The notes: generated by a model not told the origin, from the letters alone. A DNA stretch of 51,188 nt from Lachnospiraceae bacterium UBA938 (GCA_002293475.1 DBDG01000015.1:23392-74579); one strand, 5' to 3'. Shown: positions 19,301-28,589, numbered from the stretch's first letter. Made by a program: numbers and translations.

Positions 19301-21702
19301 TGGATGACAACCAATATAAGTTGAGTTTCGAGGCATATGCTAAACGAAGGCAGCTGGCAGCAGCCAGCCTTACGATTGACATCGCCATTCAAAAAGAAGG
19401 CTGCCGCCAGTATATGGATGGCGAGCAATGTTATCGAGCTTTGGCTGAGTCAGGATATCATTACGGTCCGGCATTTCAAGGGCTTAATCAGGTCTGGCTC
19501 AAAGAGCAGGGCGTATTTGCCGGAATAAGCGGCATCGAAGAATTGCATGTGCCGGATAATGAAGCGATCTTACATCCGGTATTATTGGATGCGGCATTTC
19601 AATGTATGATTTTGTGCCAGTTCGGGGCCGAGAATAACAGCGGTGTGGAAAATGTTAAATTGCCGGTAGCTGTTGACAGGATAACGGTATATCAAAAACC
19701 GGCAGGAGGCCTATATGTGTCCGGTACATTGACACAAAGTGATGATAAAAAGGTGGTTGCCGACATGACGTTATATAACTTGTCAGGGCGGGTTGTTGCC
19801 GAAATAACCGGGTTTACCGCCAAGACATTGGAACAGGACCAGGGCCGTCTGAGGTTAAGTCAAAATGAACTTAACAACTGGTTTTATCAAGTCGTATGGA
19901 AAGAAACGAATAAGACGGAAGATGAAATCAATCAAGGAACTGTCAAAGAATATGATGAATGGATTATTTTCAGCGATGAAGAAGGAAACGGCGAGAAACT
20001 GAGCAAATGCTTGAAGAAAAAAGGTAAAAAATGCCGGGTCTTATATGGGGATTATGTCCGGGATAAAAAGGATACCGTGGCTTTAAGCAACCCGGAAGGC
20101 TGGCGAGAACTATGGCAGGGACTGCCTTTGGCGGGCAGGTACGGGATTATCTATATGTGCGGCATGGACGTAGGGTTCTCGGCGACGTCAGCAAACCATA
20201 CGGAAATCATTACGGCAAAGAACCGATTGATCAATCCACTCCGATATATTGTCAACTCTCTCGTTGAAGCCAATGTGAGCGGTCATATCTGGAATATTAC
20301 CCGGAATGCCCAAAAGGTACAGAGTTCAGATCAGGGCATTAACGTGAATCAAGGCGCGGTAATCGGGATGAACCGTGTAATTGCTCAAAATGAAGGGATT
20401 ACGACATGGGCCGCCAACATTGACATTGATAATAACCGGGATAACTGGGACCTGATGTCAGATGACCTATTACATGTAACCAGTGAAAATGAAGTTGCTT
20501 ATCGCAACGGGAAACGTTTTACCGCCCGGCTGGAACATTTGAAGGTGACCGATCCGGCCATTCCGCTGATGATCGATCAAGATAAAGTTTATATTGTTTC
20601 CGGCGGCCTTGGTTCACTGGGCATTATTACGGCCAACTGGCTGATACAGAAGGGGGCTACCCGCCTCGTCCTGCTGGGAAGGTCGGATATCGATAAGGAT
20701 GAAACAAAAACAAGGAGTCTGGAAAGGCTCTGCAGCAACGGGATAAGGGTGGAATATTTTCCGGTGGATGTCATGGATATCCATGCCGTCAAGGAACTGC
20801 TTCACAAAATCCGGAACCGGGGCGAAAAGATCGGCGGTATCTTCCAGATCGCCGGGGTTTTGAAAGACGTGCTTTTCATGTCAATGACTCAGGAGGATTT
20901 CGATGCTGTTTTTGATCCTAAGGCAATCGGTGCGTGGAATCTGAGTCAGGCCACATGGGAAGACGAACTGGATTTCTTTGTTATGTATTCGTCAGCCGGC
21001 GCTGTGGTCACGGCGGTCGGACAGGCCAATTATGCGGCCGGTAACGCGTATATGGACGCCTTGGCGGAATACAGGAGACAGCAGGGAAAACCGGCGCAGA
21101 GCATCGCCTGGGGACCATGGGCGGTCGGGATGATCCAGCAGATGAACCTGACGGATTATTACCGCGATGTGAAGGGCATGACCCCTATTTATGATACGAC
21201 GGGCATGCAGGCATTAGAAGCTGTTTTAGGCCAGGATCTGCCGCATGTTGTTGTCTGCGGGACCAATTGGCCGCAGGCGTTGACCAATTACCCGGGAAAA
21301 CCGCCATTGTTCCGGCACCTTTCCCATCAGGATGAGGCGGCTGGGCAAAGCAGTGAAGAAATTGATATTATTGATGAACTGGCGTTAGAAAATGACGAGA
21401 AAATCCAGAAACAACTGCTGCAGGAATTTATCCTAAACATCATTGCCGATGTGACCTTCATGCCCAAAGATTCTCTCCATGCGGACTGGTCGCTGAGTGC
21501 GGTCGGAATAGATTCTTTGATGGCTACTGAAATCAGAAACCGGATTAACAATAAATGTGGCGTGACAGTTACCATTGCCAATATTTTGGGAGGTGCCAGT
21601 ATTGAAAATCTCAATGAAAAACTGTATGAGCAGGTCGGATCCCAGGTCATGCAGCGGAGAGAAGAAATCGAAGAAATGCTGAAGCAGCTTGAGGAACAGT
21701 AA
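16321..21702 (+). CDS. Type I PKS module, KS-AT-DH-KR-ACP
   Basis: Polyketide synthase of 1793 residues. The ketosynthase has the active Cys176 in DTACSSS, with HGTGTGVGDPIE and NIGHLE. The acyltransferase has GHSVGE (Ser624); its selectivity position reads IPYH instead of HAFH (malonyl) or YASH (methylmalonyl), so the extender is not assigned. The dehydratase has His923 in DHIIGGQCLIAG (usual HxxxGxxxxP, here Ala for Pro) and Asp1090 in LLDAAFQ. The ketoreductase has its GGLGSLG nucleotide site (from 1428) and Tyr1571 in QANYAAGN; AGVLKD resembles the LxD signature of B-type KRs. The carrier has GIDSL (Ser1732). There is no enoylreductase, so the module should leave a double bond. The frame is open from TTG 16288, but ATG 16321 with GGGAG upstream fits KS N-termini. 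Confidence 0.93.
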   Translation: MFNNDQIAIIGMGCRFPGGSNSVAEFWNNIKNGRDCVTDIPKDRWDIAEFYHYNEEIPGKSKSKSGGFIDRFDQFDAAFFEMNAREAEQIDPQQRQVLEIVWEAFEQAGLKPAEYAGSNTGVFMGGFTLDYQILQFADPDGIASHTAVGSMMTMLSNRISYVYDFTGPSMSIDTACSSSLVALHQACLSLKNDECRMAVAGGIELVFTPEYYIAESKGGFLSKDGRCKTFDQNANGYVRGEGGGILLLKRLPDAVRDHDHIYAVVRETLVNQDGKTVGITVPNGDMQRKLLEGIYQRSQITPQEVSYVEVHGTGTGVGDPIESNVIADFFGKDRGGDPCVIASVKANIGHLEAASGVASIIKVICSMNEHLIAPHIGMKNLNPQISLTEGIRIPLALEEWPDRGHKRVAGVNSFGFGGTNAHVILEEYIADSKQYDGHKVYSERPDILHISGKSEYSVKELAKQYYDFLEANEIALASICHEVNTKREAMFYGLAVIGRTNEEMRDHLNNYISGQADDEAAVTGTQRNDQRLVFVFTGMGPQWYGMGRELFEQDPVFRDSILQTDKAFSRYMDWSIVDELRAAEPESRIDRTDVAQPMNFAIQVAVSDMLASMGVRPSAIVGHSVGEVSAFYVAGVYSLEEAVRISWHRGRCQNKLTGRGGMLAAGLSEQQAQEYLKDVEASVSIAAINSNSSITLSGDEQSLHIVADKLEEEQIFNRFLKVNIPYHSFYMEEIKEEFLESVGSIHAGKAKVALYTTAAGKHSDGTDLDAEYWWKNIRNPVHFAKAAEGLLAEGYATFIEIGPHPVLARSIKELAEEHEKTIVTLATLERKKVEMLSMHRTLAGLMNQGYPVELSCLYHGDFPEVPLPLYRWDHKRYWKEPLLHSRRRLGLKDHVMLGYRTDSIIEQWDAEINDYIMPFIKDHIIGGQCLIAGAHYIETALQLLKIENNDDYISALELFDLRFVRATYLDKNNCARLSVGYDRRTGAVRIYQKLDDNQYKLSFEAYAKRRQLAAASLTIDIAIQKEGCRQYMDGEQCYRALAESGYHYGPAFQGLNQVWLKEQGVFAGISGIEELHVPDNEAILHPVLLDAAFQCMILCQFGAENNSGVENVKLPVAVDRITVYQKPAGGLYVSGTLTQSDDKKVVADMTLYNLSGRVVAEITGFTAKTLEQDQGRLRLSQNELNNWFYQVVWKETNKTEDEINQGTVKEYDEWIIFSDEEGNGEKLSKCLKKKGKKCRVLYGDYVRDKKDTVALSNPEGWRELWQGLPLAGRYGIIYMCGMDVGFSATSANHTEIITAKNRLINPLRYIVNSLVEANVSGHIWNITRNAQKVQSSDQGINVNQGAVIGMNRVIAQNEGITTWAANIDIDNNRDNWDLMSDDLLHVTSENEVAYRNGKRFTARLEHLKVTDPAIPLMIDQDKVYIVSGGLGSLGIITANWLIQKGATRLVLLGRSDIDKDETKTRSLERLCSNGIRVEYFPVDVMDIHAVKELLHKIRNRGEKIGGIFQIAGVLKDVLFMSMTQEDFDAVFDPKAIGAWNLSQATWEDELDFFVMYSSAGAVVTAVGQANYAAGNAYMDALAEYRRQQGKPAQSIAWGPWAVGMIQQMNLTDYYRDVKGMTPIYDTTGMQALEAVLGQDLPHVVVCGTNWPQALTNYPGKPPLFRHLSHQDEAAGQSSEEIDIIDELALENDEKIQKQLLQEFILNIIADVTFMPKDSLHADWSLSAVGIDSLMATEIRNRINNKCGVTVTIANILGGASIENLNEKLYEQVGSQVMQRREEIEEMLKQLEEQ

Positions 21703-21730
21703 ACATTCCATAAAGAAAACGGGGATAGGT

Positions 21731-24700
21731 ATGAAAATAAATTACAAAGAATCATATCGAGAGTTTGATGTGGCGGTGATCGGCATGGACTGCAGGTTTC
21801 CGGGAGCAAATAATTATAATGAATTTTGGGACAACCTGTGCCGCGGAAAGATATCCCAGACTGTTTTGACCGATGACGAGCTTATCGCGGCGAACGTTCC
21901 GGCAGAAAGAATCAATTCACCTCGTTATGTCAAGAAAGCATTTCGCATTGACGATGTTGACATGTTCGATGCGGCCTTTTTTGGGCTGACCCCGGGGGAG
22001 GCGGAAATAATGGATCCGCAGCAGCGGCTGCTCTTACAGACGGCATGGCACGCCTTGGAGGATGCCGGATATGCCGGAGAGCGTTTTAACGGCAAGGTCG
22101 GTGTATTTGTCGGAGCCAGTACCAGTCAATATCTGTTAAGGAATATCATTACCAATTACAGTGTCAGGCAGCTTGATGAAAACCAGATGATCTGGATTGA
22201 AAATGATTTAAATTATTTAGCTACGATGATTTCCTATAAACTGAACCTGACAGGTCCCAGCATTAACGTGCAAAGTGCCTGCTCCACATCCTTGGCGGCA
22301 GTGGCAATGGCATATCAGTCGCTGCTAAGCTACGAGAGCGACATGGCTATTGCCGGCGGCTGCCGGATAACAATACCGCAGAATTCGGGTTATCTTTACA
22401 CGCAGGGGGAGATCTTATCACCGGACGGGGATTGCCGTCCCTTCGATGCTGACGGCAACGGAACGGTAGTGGGAAGCGGTGTCGGTCTGGTGGCACTGAA
22501 GAGACTGTCGGAAGCGGTAAAAGACGGGAATCAAATTATCGCCGTCATCAAAGGTGGCGCCGTCAACAATGACGGCAATGCCAAGGTCGGTTTCGCGGCA
22601 CCTAGCGTAAACGGGGAATATCGGGCCATTAAGACAGCCCATAGGATGAGTGAGATAGATCCGGAAACGATAACTTATGTGGAAACTCACGGTACGGCGA
22701 CCAACTTAGGCGATCCGATTGAAATCAAGGCCTTGACGGAAGCCTTTGGGGAAGGCGTCACCAGAAATTACTGCGCCCTCGGCGCCGTCAAGGCCAATAT
22801 AGGCCATCTGGACACAGCATCAGGAATCGCCGGTTTTATTAAGACGTGTCTTGTCTTAAAAAATAAGCAACTGCCGCCCAATGTAAATTATAAAAAAGCC
22901 AATCCCAATATCAATTTTCCCGAAACTCCGTTTTATGTCAATCAGGAGCTAACGGAATGGGCACCCCAGTGTGGTGTCAGGAGAGCCGCAGTCAGTTCTT
23001 TTGGTTTTGGCGGAACCAATGTACATATGGTCTTGGAAGAAGCTATCGATGAAAGGTATTTTGATCAAGGATATAGTAGTCAAGGATATAGCAGTCAAGG
23101 CTTTACTAGTCAAGAATCTAGCAATGATTATGATAAATCACCGGAAGCAGAGCTGCTTATGCTGTCGGGAAGAAGCAAGGGAGCCTTACAGCGAAACGCT
23201 CAGAGTCTGCGGGAGGCACTCCGTGATGACGACGGTATGAACTTCCGTCAGGCGGCAATGACGGTTAACTATGGCAGGAAACAGTTTGCCTGCCGTTCAG
23301 CAATCGTTTTCCAAGATAAAGCGGAATTATTGGAGGGTCTGGAAGCAGCGGCAGAAAACTTTGCTTATGCGGATAATAAGCCGGACATCGTCTTCCTTTT
23401 TCCCGGACAGGGAATCCAGTATATCGGAATGGGAAAGGATCTGTACCGGAAAAATAAAGAATTTCGGAAACATATGGATGTATGCGCCGAGCTGTTAAAC
23501 CAAATATCGGGAACCGACCTCATTGAACTGCTTTATAAATATGAGCCTAACCTAGAAAATCAGGCACGGCTGACCCGGACGGAAAATACCCATGTGGCGC
23601 TATTTGCTGTTGAATATGCAACCGCGAAAACACTGATGAGCTATGGAATCATCCCGGATCTGATGATTGGCCACAGCATCGGCGAATATGTTGCCGCCTG
23701 TATCAGCGAAGGACTTGCGCTTGAACAGGCGCTCAGCTTGATCAGTGCCAGGGGAAAAGTGATCCAGAAGCTTCCGGAAGGTTCCATGCTTTCGGTCAGG
23801 TTAAGTGAAGCAGATATAAAAGCACAAATCAGCGGCGACGTCTCGCTGGCCTCTGTCAATGCGGAACGGCTTTGTGTTATTTCCGGATCAGAAGAAGCAA
23901 TAAACAGGACGGCAAAAGAACTGGGTGAATCAGTACCGCACCGCATCCTGCATACGTCACATGCGTTTCATTCTCATATGATGCAGGCAGGGGCAGCAGA
24001 TTTTCGTAAGGCGCTTCAGGAACTAAAAGCCGGATGTATTAAAATCCCATACTTATCTAATGTGACCGGTGACTGGATGCAGGAAGAAGAGCTGCCGGAG
24101 GCTGATTACTGGATCAGCCATCTGACCCAGACCGTCCGGTTTTACGACTGTCTGCAGAAAATAAAGGACGGAAAGCCAAAGATATTCTTAGAAGTGGGTC
24201 CTGGTAATACATTGTCGACATTTGTCAGAGAAGAATTTGGGGAAAAAAGCAAGGCCGTTTCATTGATCCGGCCGGCTGGAAAAGAAAGCAGCGATCTGGT
24301 TAATTTTTATCGTGCGGTCGGTTATGGCTGGATGCACGGTCTGTCGGTAAGCGACGAGCTATTTTTGCAGGGGCGTAAGCCGTTATTGGGGGCGGCTCCC
24401 CTATACTCTTTTGAAAAAAAACGATACTGGATCGAGGCCGGCCACATGGGAACAGCGACGGAACAGGAACCGCAGTCTTTCCTAATCAGGGCAAAGGCGG
24501 AGGATCATGAGGAGCGGCTGATTCCATATGTAGAGCCCGAAAATGAGCTGGAAGAAAAACTGGTTGAAATCATCGGGTCGATTATGGGCATACAAGCAAT
24601 CGGAGTGACCGATCATTTTATGGAAATAGGCATCCATTCGCTGATAGCCGGCCAAGTCCTGACCCGTATCAACGACATGCTTCAAATAGAAGTCAGCCTT

Positions 24701-24787
24701 TCGGAATTTATGAATTGCCAGAATATCAGGGAGTTTTCCGAGTTCGTTTATACAAGACTAAGTGAGATGCTAGAAAATGTAGAATAA
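21731..24787 (+). CDS. Type I PKS module, KS-AT-ACP
   Basis: Polyketide synthase of 1018 residues with no reductive domain. The ketosynthase has Cys184 in QSACSTS, with ETHGTATNLGDP and NIGHLD; the acyltransferase has GHSIGE (Ser649) and HAFHSH, the malonyl-type signature. The carrier domain reads EIGIHSLIAG, with Ser970 as attachment site and an unusual His before it. The module should add one malonate-derived unit and leave a beta-keto group. The KS-AT linker contains a short Gln/Ser-rich repeat (see 23061-23120). ATG 21731 follows GGGGA; the longer open frame starts at TTG inside the preceding gene and is unlikely. Together the two PKS proteins provide two extension steps unless one works iteratively. 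Confidence 0.92.
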   Translation: MKINYKESYREFDVAVIGMDCRFPGANNYNEFWDNLCRGKISQTVLTDDELIAANVPAERINSPRYVKKAFRIDDVDMFDAAFFGLTPGEAEIMDPQQRLLLQTAWHALEDAGYAGERFNGKVGVFVGASTSQYLLRNIITNYSVRQLDENQMIWIENDLNYLATMISYKLNLTGPSINVQSACSTSLAAVAMAYQSLLSYESDMAIAGGCRITIPQNSGYLYTQGEILSPDGDCRPFDADGNGTVVGSGVGLVALKRLSEAVKDGNQIIAVIKGGAVNNDGNAKVGFAAPSVNGEYRAIKTAHRMSEIDPETITYVETHGTATNLGDPIEIKALTEAFGEGVTRNYCALGAVKANIGHLDTASGIAGFIKTCLVLKNKQLPPNVNYKKANPNINFPETPFYVNQELTEWAPQCGVRRAAVSSFGFGGTNVHMVLEEAIDERYFDQGYSSQGYSSQGFTSQESSNDYDKSPEAELLMLSGRSKGALQRNAQSLREALRDDDGMNFRQAAMTVNYGRKQFACRSAIVFQDKAELLEGLEAAAENFAYADNKPDIVFLFPGQGIQYIGMGKDLYRKNKEFRKHMDVCAELLNQISGTDLIELLYKYEPNLENQARLTRTENTHVALFAVEYATAKTLMSYGIIPDLMIGHSIGEYVAACISEGLALEQALSLISARGKVIQKLPEGSMLSVRLSEADIKAQISGDVSLASVNAERLCVISGSEEAINRTAKELGESVPHRILHTSHAFHSHMMQAGAADFRKALQELKAGCIKIPYLSNVTGDWMQEEELPEADYWISHLTQTVRFYDCLQKIKDGKPKIFLEVGPGNTLSTFVREEFGEKSKAVSLIRPAGKESSDLVNFYRAVGYGWMHGLSVSDELFLQGRKPLLGAAPLYSFEKKRYWIEAGHMGTATEQEPQSFLIRAKAEDHEERLIPYVEPENELEEKLVEIIGSIMGIQAIGVTDHFMEIGIHSLIAGQVLTRINDMLQIEVSLSEFMNCQNIREFSEFVYTRLSEMLENVE
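23061..23120 (+). repeat. In-frame 15-base tandem repeat in the KS-AT linker
   Basis: Four consecutive 15-base units beginning at 23061, 23076, 23091 and 23106, all close to GTAGTCAAGGATATA. They encode DQGYS-SQGYS-SQGFT-SQESS in the linker after the ketosynthase. Units 1 to 3 differ at only a few bases, which suggests recent expansion by slippage. The repeat is in frame and adds flexible polar residues. Confidence 0.9.
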
Positions 24788-24797
24788 AGGAGATGTT

Positions 24798-25712
24798 ATG
24801 GAGCAGATAATTAAAGTCAGTAAGCTAAGTAAGGCATACGGCAAGATCCAAGCAGTGGATGATATCAGTTTCGGCGTGGATAAAGGAACTATGTTTGCCT
24901 TTCTAGGTCCCAACGGGGCAGGAAAATCAACAACCATCGATATGATCAGTACAATTAGCAGTATTGATTCCGGTACCGTTAAAATTGCCGGATTCGAGGT
25001 GGGAAAGGAGGACGATAAAATACATAATTTGATCGGGGTGGTATTTCAAGACGGCGTCCTGGATCCAGTGCTGACAATAAGAGAAAATCTGGAGATAAGA
25101 GGTTCATTGTATAAGCTAAAAGGTAAAAAGCTGGCCGACGCGATACAAACCGCTACGGACACTACCGGTGTCACCGATTTGCTTACCAGGAAATACGGGT
25201 CATTGTCAGGCGGGCAGAAAAGGCGATGTGACATTGCCAGAGCCCTGATCCACATGCCGCAGATACTTTTTTTAGACGAGCCGACGACAGGACTTGACCC
25301 CCAGACGCGCAATTATGTGTGGGAAACTATTTTCCGGCTACGAAAAGAAACCGACCTTACTATTTTTCTCACAACCCATTATATGGAAGAGGTAATCAAT
25401 GCGGATGATGTAGTGGTCATTGATAACGGGAAGATTGTAGCCGAAGGTACGCCTGCCGAGCTGAAAGAAAAATATACCAGTGACCGCCTGGTCATCAACA
25501 GTATCAATCCGCAGGCAGCGGTTGCCAAATTGCAGAAATTTAATTTTATATATGACGTAAAAGAAAATAAGATCTCAGTCAAACTGGACAGCACCATCAG
25601 TGCGGTATCCATCCTAGGGGCGTTAAAAGAAGATATGCAGAGTTTTGAAGTGACGACAGGTTCCATGGATGATGTATTTATTAATATTACCGGAAAGGAG
25701 ATCAGGTCATGA
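24798..25712 (+). CDS. ABC transporter ATP-binding protein, DrrA type
   Basis: Nucleotide-binding subunit of 304 residues. Walker A GPNGAGKST is near residue 36, the Q-loop is in VFQDGVLDP, the signature is LSGGQKRR, Walker B is ILFLDEPTTGLD and the switch His is in TTHYMEE. The C-terminal extension after residue 220 is typical of DrrA-like drug-resistance and antibiotic-export ATPases. It pairs with the permease that overlaps its stop codon by an ATGA. The likely role is export of, or self-resistance to, the cluster product. Start supported by AAAGGAGAT. Confidence 0.93.
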   Translation: MEQIIKVSKLSKAYGKIQAVDDISFGVDKGTMFAFLGPNGAGKSTTIDMISTISSIDSGTVKIAGFEVGKEDDKIHNLIGVVFQDGVLDPVLTIRENLEIRGSLYKLKGKKLADAIQTATDTTGVTDLLTRKYGSLSGGQKRRCDIARALIHMPQILFLDEPTTGLDPQTRNYVWETIFRLRKETDLTIFLTTHYMEEVINADDVVVIDNGKIVAEGTPAELKEKYTSDRLVINSINPQAAVAKLQKFNFIYDVKENKISVKLDSTISAVSILGALKEDMQSFEVTTGSMDDVFINITGKEIRS

Positions 25713-26566
25713 CAAGTTTTTTTAAACGTAATCTGTCAATCTATTTTAAGGACAAGGGGGCAGTATTCTATTCTTTGATGGGTACATTGATGATTTTCCT
25801 GCTCTATGTCTTGTTTCTTGGCAACCTATGGTCAGGAATATATGAAAGCGATGTAGTCAATGCGGATCAGCTGATTGACAGCTGGGTAATGGCCGGTATC
25901 TTAGCGGTAGTTTCCGCGACTTCCTCGGCCGGCATCTTGGGCATAATGGTAAACGACAGGTCAACCGATGTGTTTAAAGATTTTATTGCTTCTCCAATAA
26001 AAAAAGGTCAGCTTACCGGGGGCTATATCCTATCCGTTACATTGGTAGGGCTGATCATGAGTTTTATTGCCCTTATCCTGTCGGAAATCTATATCGTAGT
26101 CAGCGGCGGCAAACTGCTTTCGCTGCCGCGGCTGCTGGCAATAATTATGCTTTTGATCATCGTGTCATTTTCCAATACTTCATTTATGATTTTCTTCGCG
26201 TCCTTTTTTAAGAGCCATAATGCTTTTACCTCGGCGGCGGGAATCCTGGGCTCCTGCATCGGATTTATTGCGGGGGCATATATTCCGATTGGCATGTTTC
26301 CGCCGGCGTTCCGTTATGTTCTGGAAATATTGCCGATCTTTCAGGGTTCAGCGCTGTTAAGGCAGGTTATGATGGGTGATTTGCTGGAAAGCGCCACTGC
26401 CACCCTTACCGGGGCAGAGAAGGCCGAACTGTTTAGCAATCTAGGAATTACGGTCCAGATCGGGGATTTTACTTTCAGTAATCTTATCAGTTTTATTATT
26501 ATCGGCGTAGCCTGCGTGACATTTTTCAGTATCGGAACCTATAATCTCAGCCGGAAAAAATCGTAA
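25709..26566 (+). CDS. ABC-2 type permease
   Basis: Integral membrane protein of 285 residues with about six membrane helices and the overall layout of ABC-2 export permeases (DrrB-like). One helix sits near the N-terminus, and the helices after residue 100 include the conserved region around FIAGAYIPIGMFP. It overlaps the stop of the ATPase gene (ATGA), so the two subunits are translationally coupled and form one exporter. Substrate unknown; the natural product of the cluster is the obvious candidate. Confidence 0.9.
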   Translation: MTSFFKRNLSIYFKDKGAVFYSLMGTLMIFLLYVLFLGNLWSGIYESDVVNADQLIDSWVMAGILAVVSATSSAGILGIMVNDRSTDVFKDFIASPIKKGQLTGGYILSVTLVGLIMSFIALILSEIYIVVSGGKLLSLPRLLAIIMLLIIVSFSNTSFMIFFASFFKSHNAFTSAAGILGSCIGFIAGAYIPIGMFPPAFRYVLEILPIFQGSALLRQVMMGDLLESATATLTGAEKAELFSNLGITVQIGDFTFSNLISFIIIGVACVTFFSIGTYNLSRKKS

Positions 26567-26629
26567 GCAAGGAGTAAGGATTATTACGGTCAGATCATAA
26601 ATGATTGAGCAGACCGGGAAAGGACGGTT

Positions 26630-27787
26630 ATGGAGGAGATCATCGTACCTAGAATCAATGCCAATGACAATATTTATGTGGTCAGAACATATTTTGTCGC
26701 CGAAGGGAAGTGGGTAAATAAGAATGATAAAATTGCCGCTGTCAGTTCTTCAAAAAGCGTTGTCGAAATGCTGGCGGAAGGGGAAGGATATATCCATTTC
26801 TTAAAAAAAGAACAAGAGGAAATCAAGGTAGGTGAAGTCATGGCGGTGCTGTTCAAGGATGCGGCAGAAAAAAGCACCTGGACGGAAAAAGCGGATTCCG
26901 GCGGAGCTTTGGCAGCGGATTTTACCTTGACAAAACTCGCGCGCGAGCTTGCCGATGAGCATCACCTGACCCAAGACGAATTGCGGCAGCTCAATAAAAA
27001 GCTGATTAAAAAGACCGATATAGAACTCTATCTGCACCATCGCAAGGCGGCGGCCAATGAATACATGCCCTTGTCTTTCAATCAGATAGAAGTCGGAAAG
27101 GCAGTTACTAAATCAGCCCGGGAAGTCCCGAAAGCTTTTCAGGTAAGTAAGATAAAGGCCAATAAGCTAGTTAAAAAAACCGAGCAGCTGACCGAGGAGT
27201 TTGGGGTCATCATCGGCTTGGGCGAATTATTAGCGGTGGCTCTTAAAGAAAGCTTTACGGATTTCAAGAAGTTCTACGGAACCTGGCAGGATGACGGTCA
27301 GCTGCTTATCAGCGGGCATCCGGGAATCGGGGTGACATATGACATGGGCAACGGATTGTTTATCCCGGTCGTCAAGGAAGAAGATGCCGCTTCGGTCGAG
27401 CGGGTGAGTGAGGTCATGCTGGAGTATAAGATCAATGCCATGCGCGGGGAGTTTAGCCCCCAGCAGCTTGCCGGAGGGGCAATCAGTATCAGTATAACGG
27501 CAGCGGAGGATGTTGTCTTTGTTTCACCGATTATCCCACCCGGTCAGATATGCATCCTGTCGGCAGGAAGTATCATCAGCAGCCCGGCATTTGATCAAGA
27601 AGGCCAAATTGGGCAAGATAGTTACTTTTATCTGGGCATTGCCTATGACCATCGCGTGATCAACGGCTATGAAGCCACCAATTTTATAACCCATATTAAG
27701 AACAAGCTGGAGCAATTAGATTTAAGAATCTATCAACATAACACTAAGGAGGAAGAAAACAATGATCGAAAAAACCCTGGTACATGA
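26630..27787 (+). CDS. 2-oxoacid dehydrogenase E2, lipoyl acyltransferase
   Basis: Protein of 385 residues with the three-part E2 layout. The N-terminal lipoyl domain (1-80) has the lipoylation Lys42 in SSSKSVVEM, where the usual context is ETDKA. A peripheral-subunit-binding-like segment lies at about 98-136 (KLARELADEHHLTQ...), and the catalytic domain spans 150-372. The catalytic His341 is present in DHRVING, but the usual HxxxDG aspartate is Asn345. It would pass an acyl group from lipoamide to an acceptor, normally CoA. The neighbouring carrier proteins make a phosphopantetheinyl-carrier acceptor plausible here. It is the first gene of a block with a methyltransferase, an ACP and both E1 subunits, and its 3' end overlaps the methyltransferase gene by 26 bases. 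Confidence 0.88.
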   Translation: MEEIIVPRINANDNIYVVRTYFVAEGKWVNKNDKIAAVSSSKSVVEMLAEGEGYIHFLKKEQEEIKVGEVMAVLFKDAAEKSTWTEKADSGGALAADFTLTKLARELADEHHLTQDELRQLNKKLIKKTDIELYLHHRKAAANEYMPLSFNQIEVGKAVTKSAREVPKAFQVSKIKANKLVKKTEQLTEEFGVIIGLGELLAVALKESFTDFKKFYGTWQDDGQLLISGHPGIGVTYDMGNGLFIPVVKEEDAASVERVSEVMLEYKINAMRGEFSPQQLAGGAISISITAAEDVVFVSPIIPPGQICILSAGSIISSPAFDQEGQIGQDSYFYLGIAYDHRVINGYEATNFITHIKNKLEQLDLRIYQHNTKEEENNDRKNPGT

Positions 27788-28589
27788 AATCAAACCCCAA
27801 CAGGATGTAAAATGGTGGATGCCGGAATATGGCTTTTTTGGAACATTTTATATGGAGGGTGACAATTCAGTGGAAGGTTATCTGGATTGCCGCAAGCAGA
27901 ACTTGGCGGAGCGGACAGATATGGAGGCTAAGGGTGTAATCAGCTTGCTGAATCTATCCCCGGGGAGCAAGCTGTTAGACTGCCCATGCGGATATGGCCG
28001 ACATAGCAATTGTCTGAGTGAACACGGCATTGATGTGGTCGGTTATGACATTAACAGCGTTCATCTGGAACAGGCAATCAAAAATGCCAAAGCAAAAGGC
28101 TTGAAGACAAAATTCCGTCAGGGCAATATGCTGGAAATAGATTTATCCGCGGAATTTGACGCGGTCATAAACATGTTCTATTCGTTTGGATTTTTTGATA
28201 CGGACGAAGAAAACTTTAAAGTCCTGGTTAATTTTTATAATGCCTTGAAAGAAGGCGGAAAATTCCTGATGCATACCGATGTGAATATACCGAGAATCAA
28301 AAGCGGCAATTACAAATTTGATGAGCATAGGGAACTGATTTCCGGCAACCGCTTACGCATTGTAGACGAATATGACGAGGCTACCAAAAGAATCAACGGC
28401 AGATGGATCATTAAAGAAGTAAGCGGAATAACCAGAGACGTGGATTATTCGGTCAGGGTCTATGAAAAAGCTGAGTTTGTTGATATGTGCCGCCAAGCCG
28501 GTTTCGGTGATGTCAAGGTTTATGCCGACTGGGATGGCAGTGACTATTCGGGCGATGCCGAGGACATGATAGTGATTGCCTGTAAATAG
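27762..28589 (+). CDS. SAM-dependent methyltransferase, class I
   Basis: Protein of 275 residues with a Rossmann-type SAM site. Motif I reads LDCPCGYGRHS (usual LDxGCGxG), followed by VVGYDINSVHLEQA for the acidic residue that binds the ribose, and by GNMLEIDL and FDAVINMFYSFGFF. The fold is clear but the methyl acceptor is not. It sits between E2 and a free ACP, so it may methylate an acyl-carrier intermediate or the hydroxyl of a unit delivered by the E1/E2 system. ATG 27762 follows AAGGAGG and lies inside the end of the E2 gene. Confidence 0.88.
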   Translation: MIEKTLVHEIKPQQDVKWWMPEYGFFGTFYMEGDNSVEGYLDCRKQNLAERTDMEAKGVISLLNLSPGSKLLDCPCGYGRHSNCLSEHGIDVVGYDINSVHLEQAIKNAKAKGLKTKFRQGNMLEIDLSAEFDAVINMFYSFGFFDTDEENFKVLVNFYNALKEGGKFLMHTDVNIPRIKSGNYKFDEHRELISGNRLRIVDEYDEATKRINGRWIIKEVSGITRDVDYSVRVYEKAEFVDMCRQAGFGDVKVYADWDGSDYSGDAEDMIVIACK

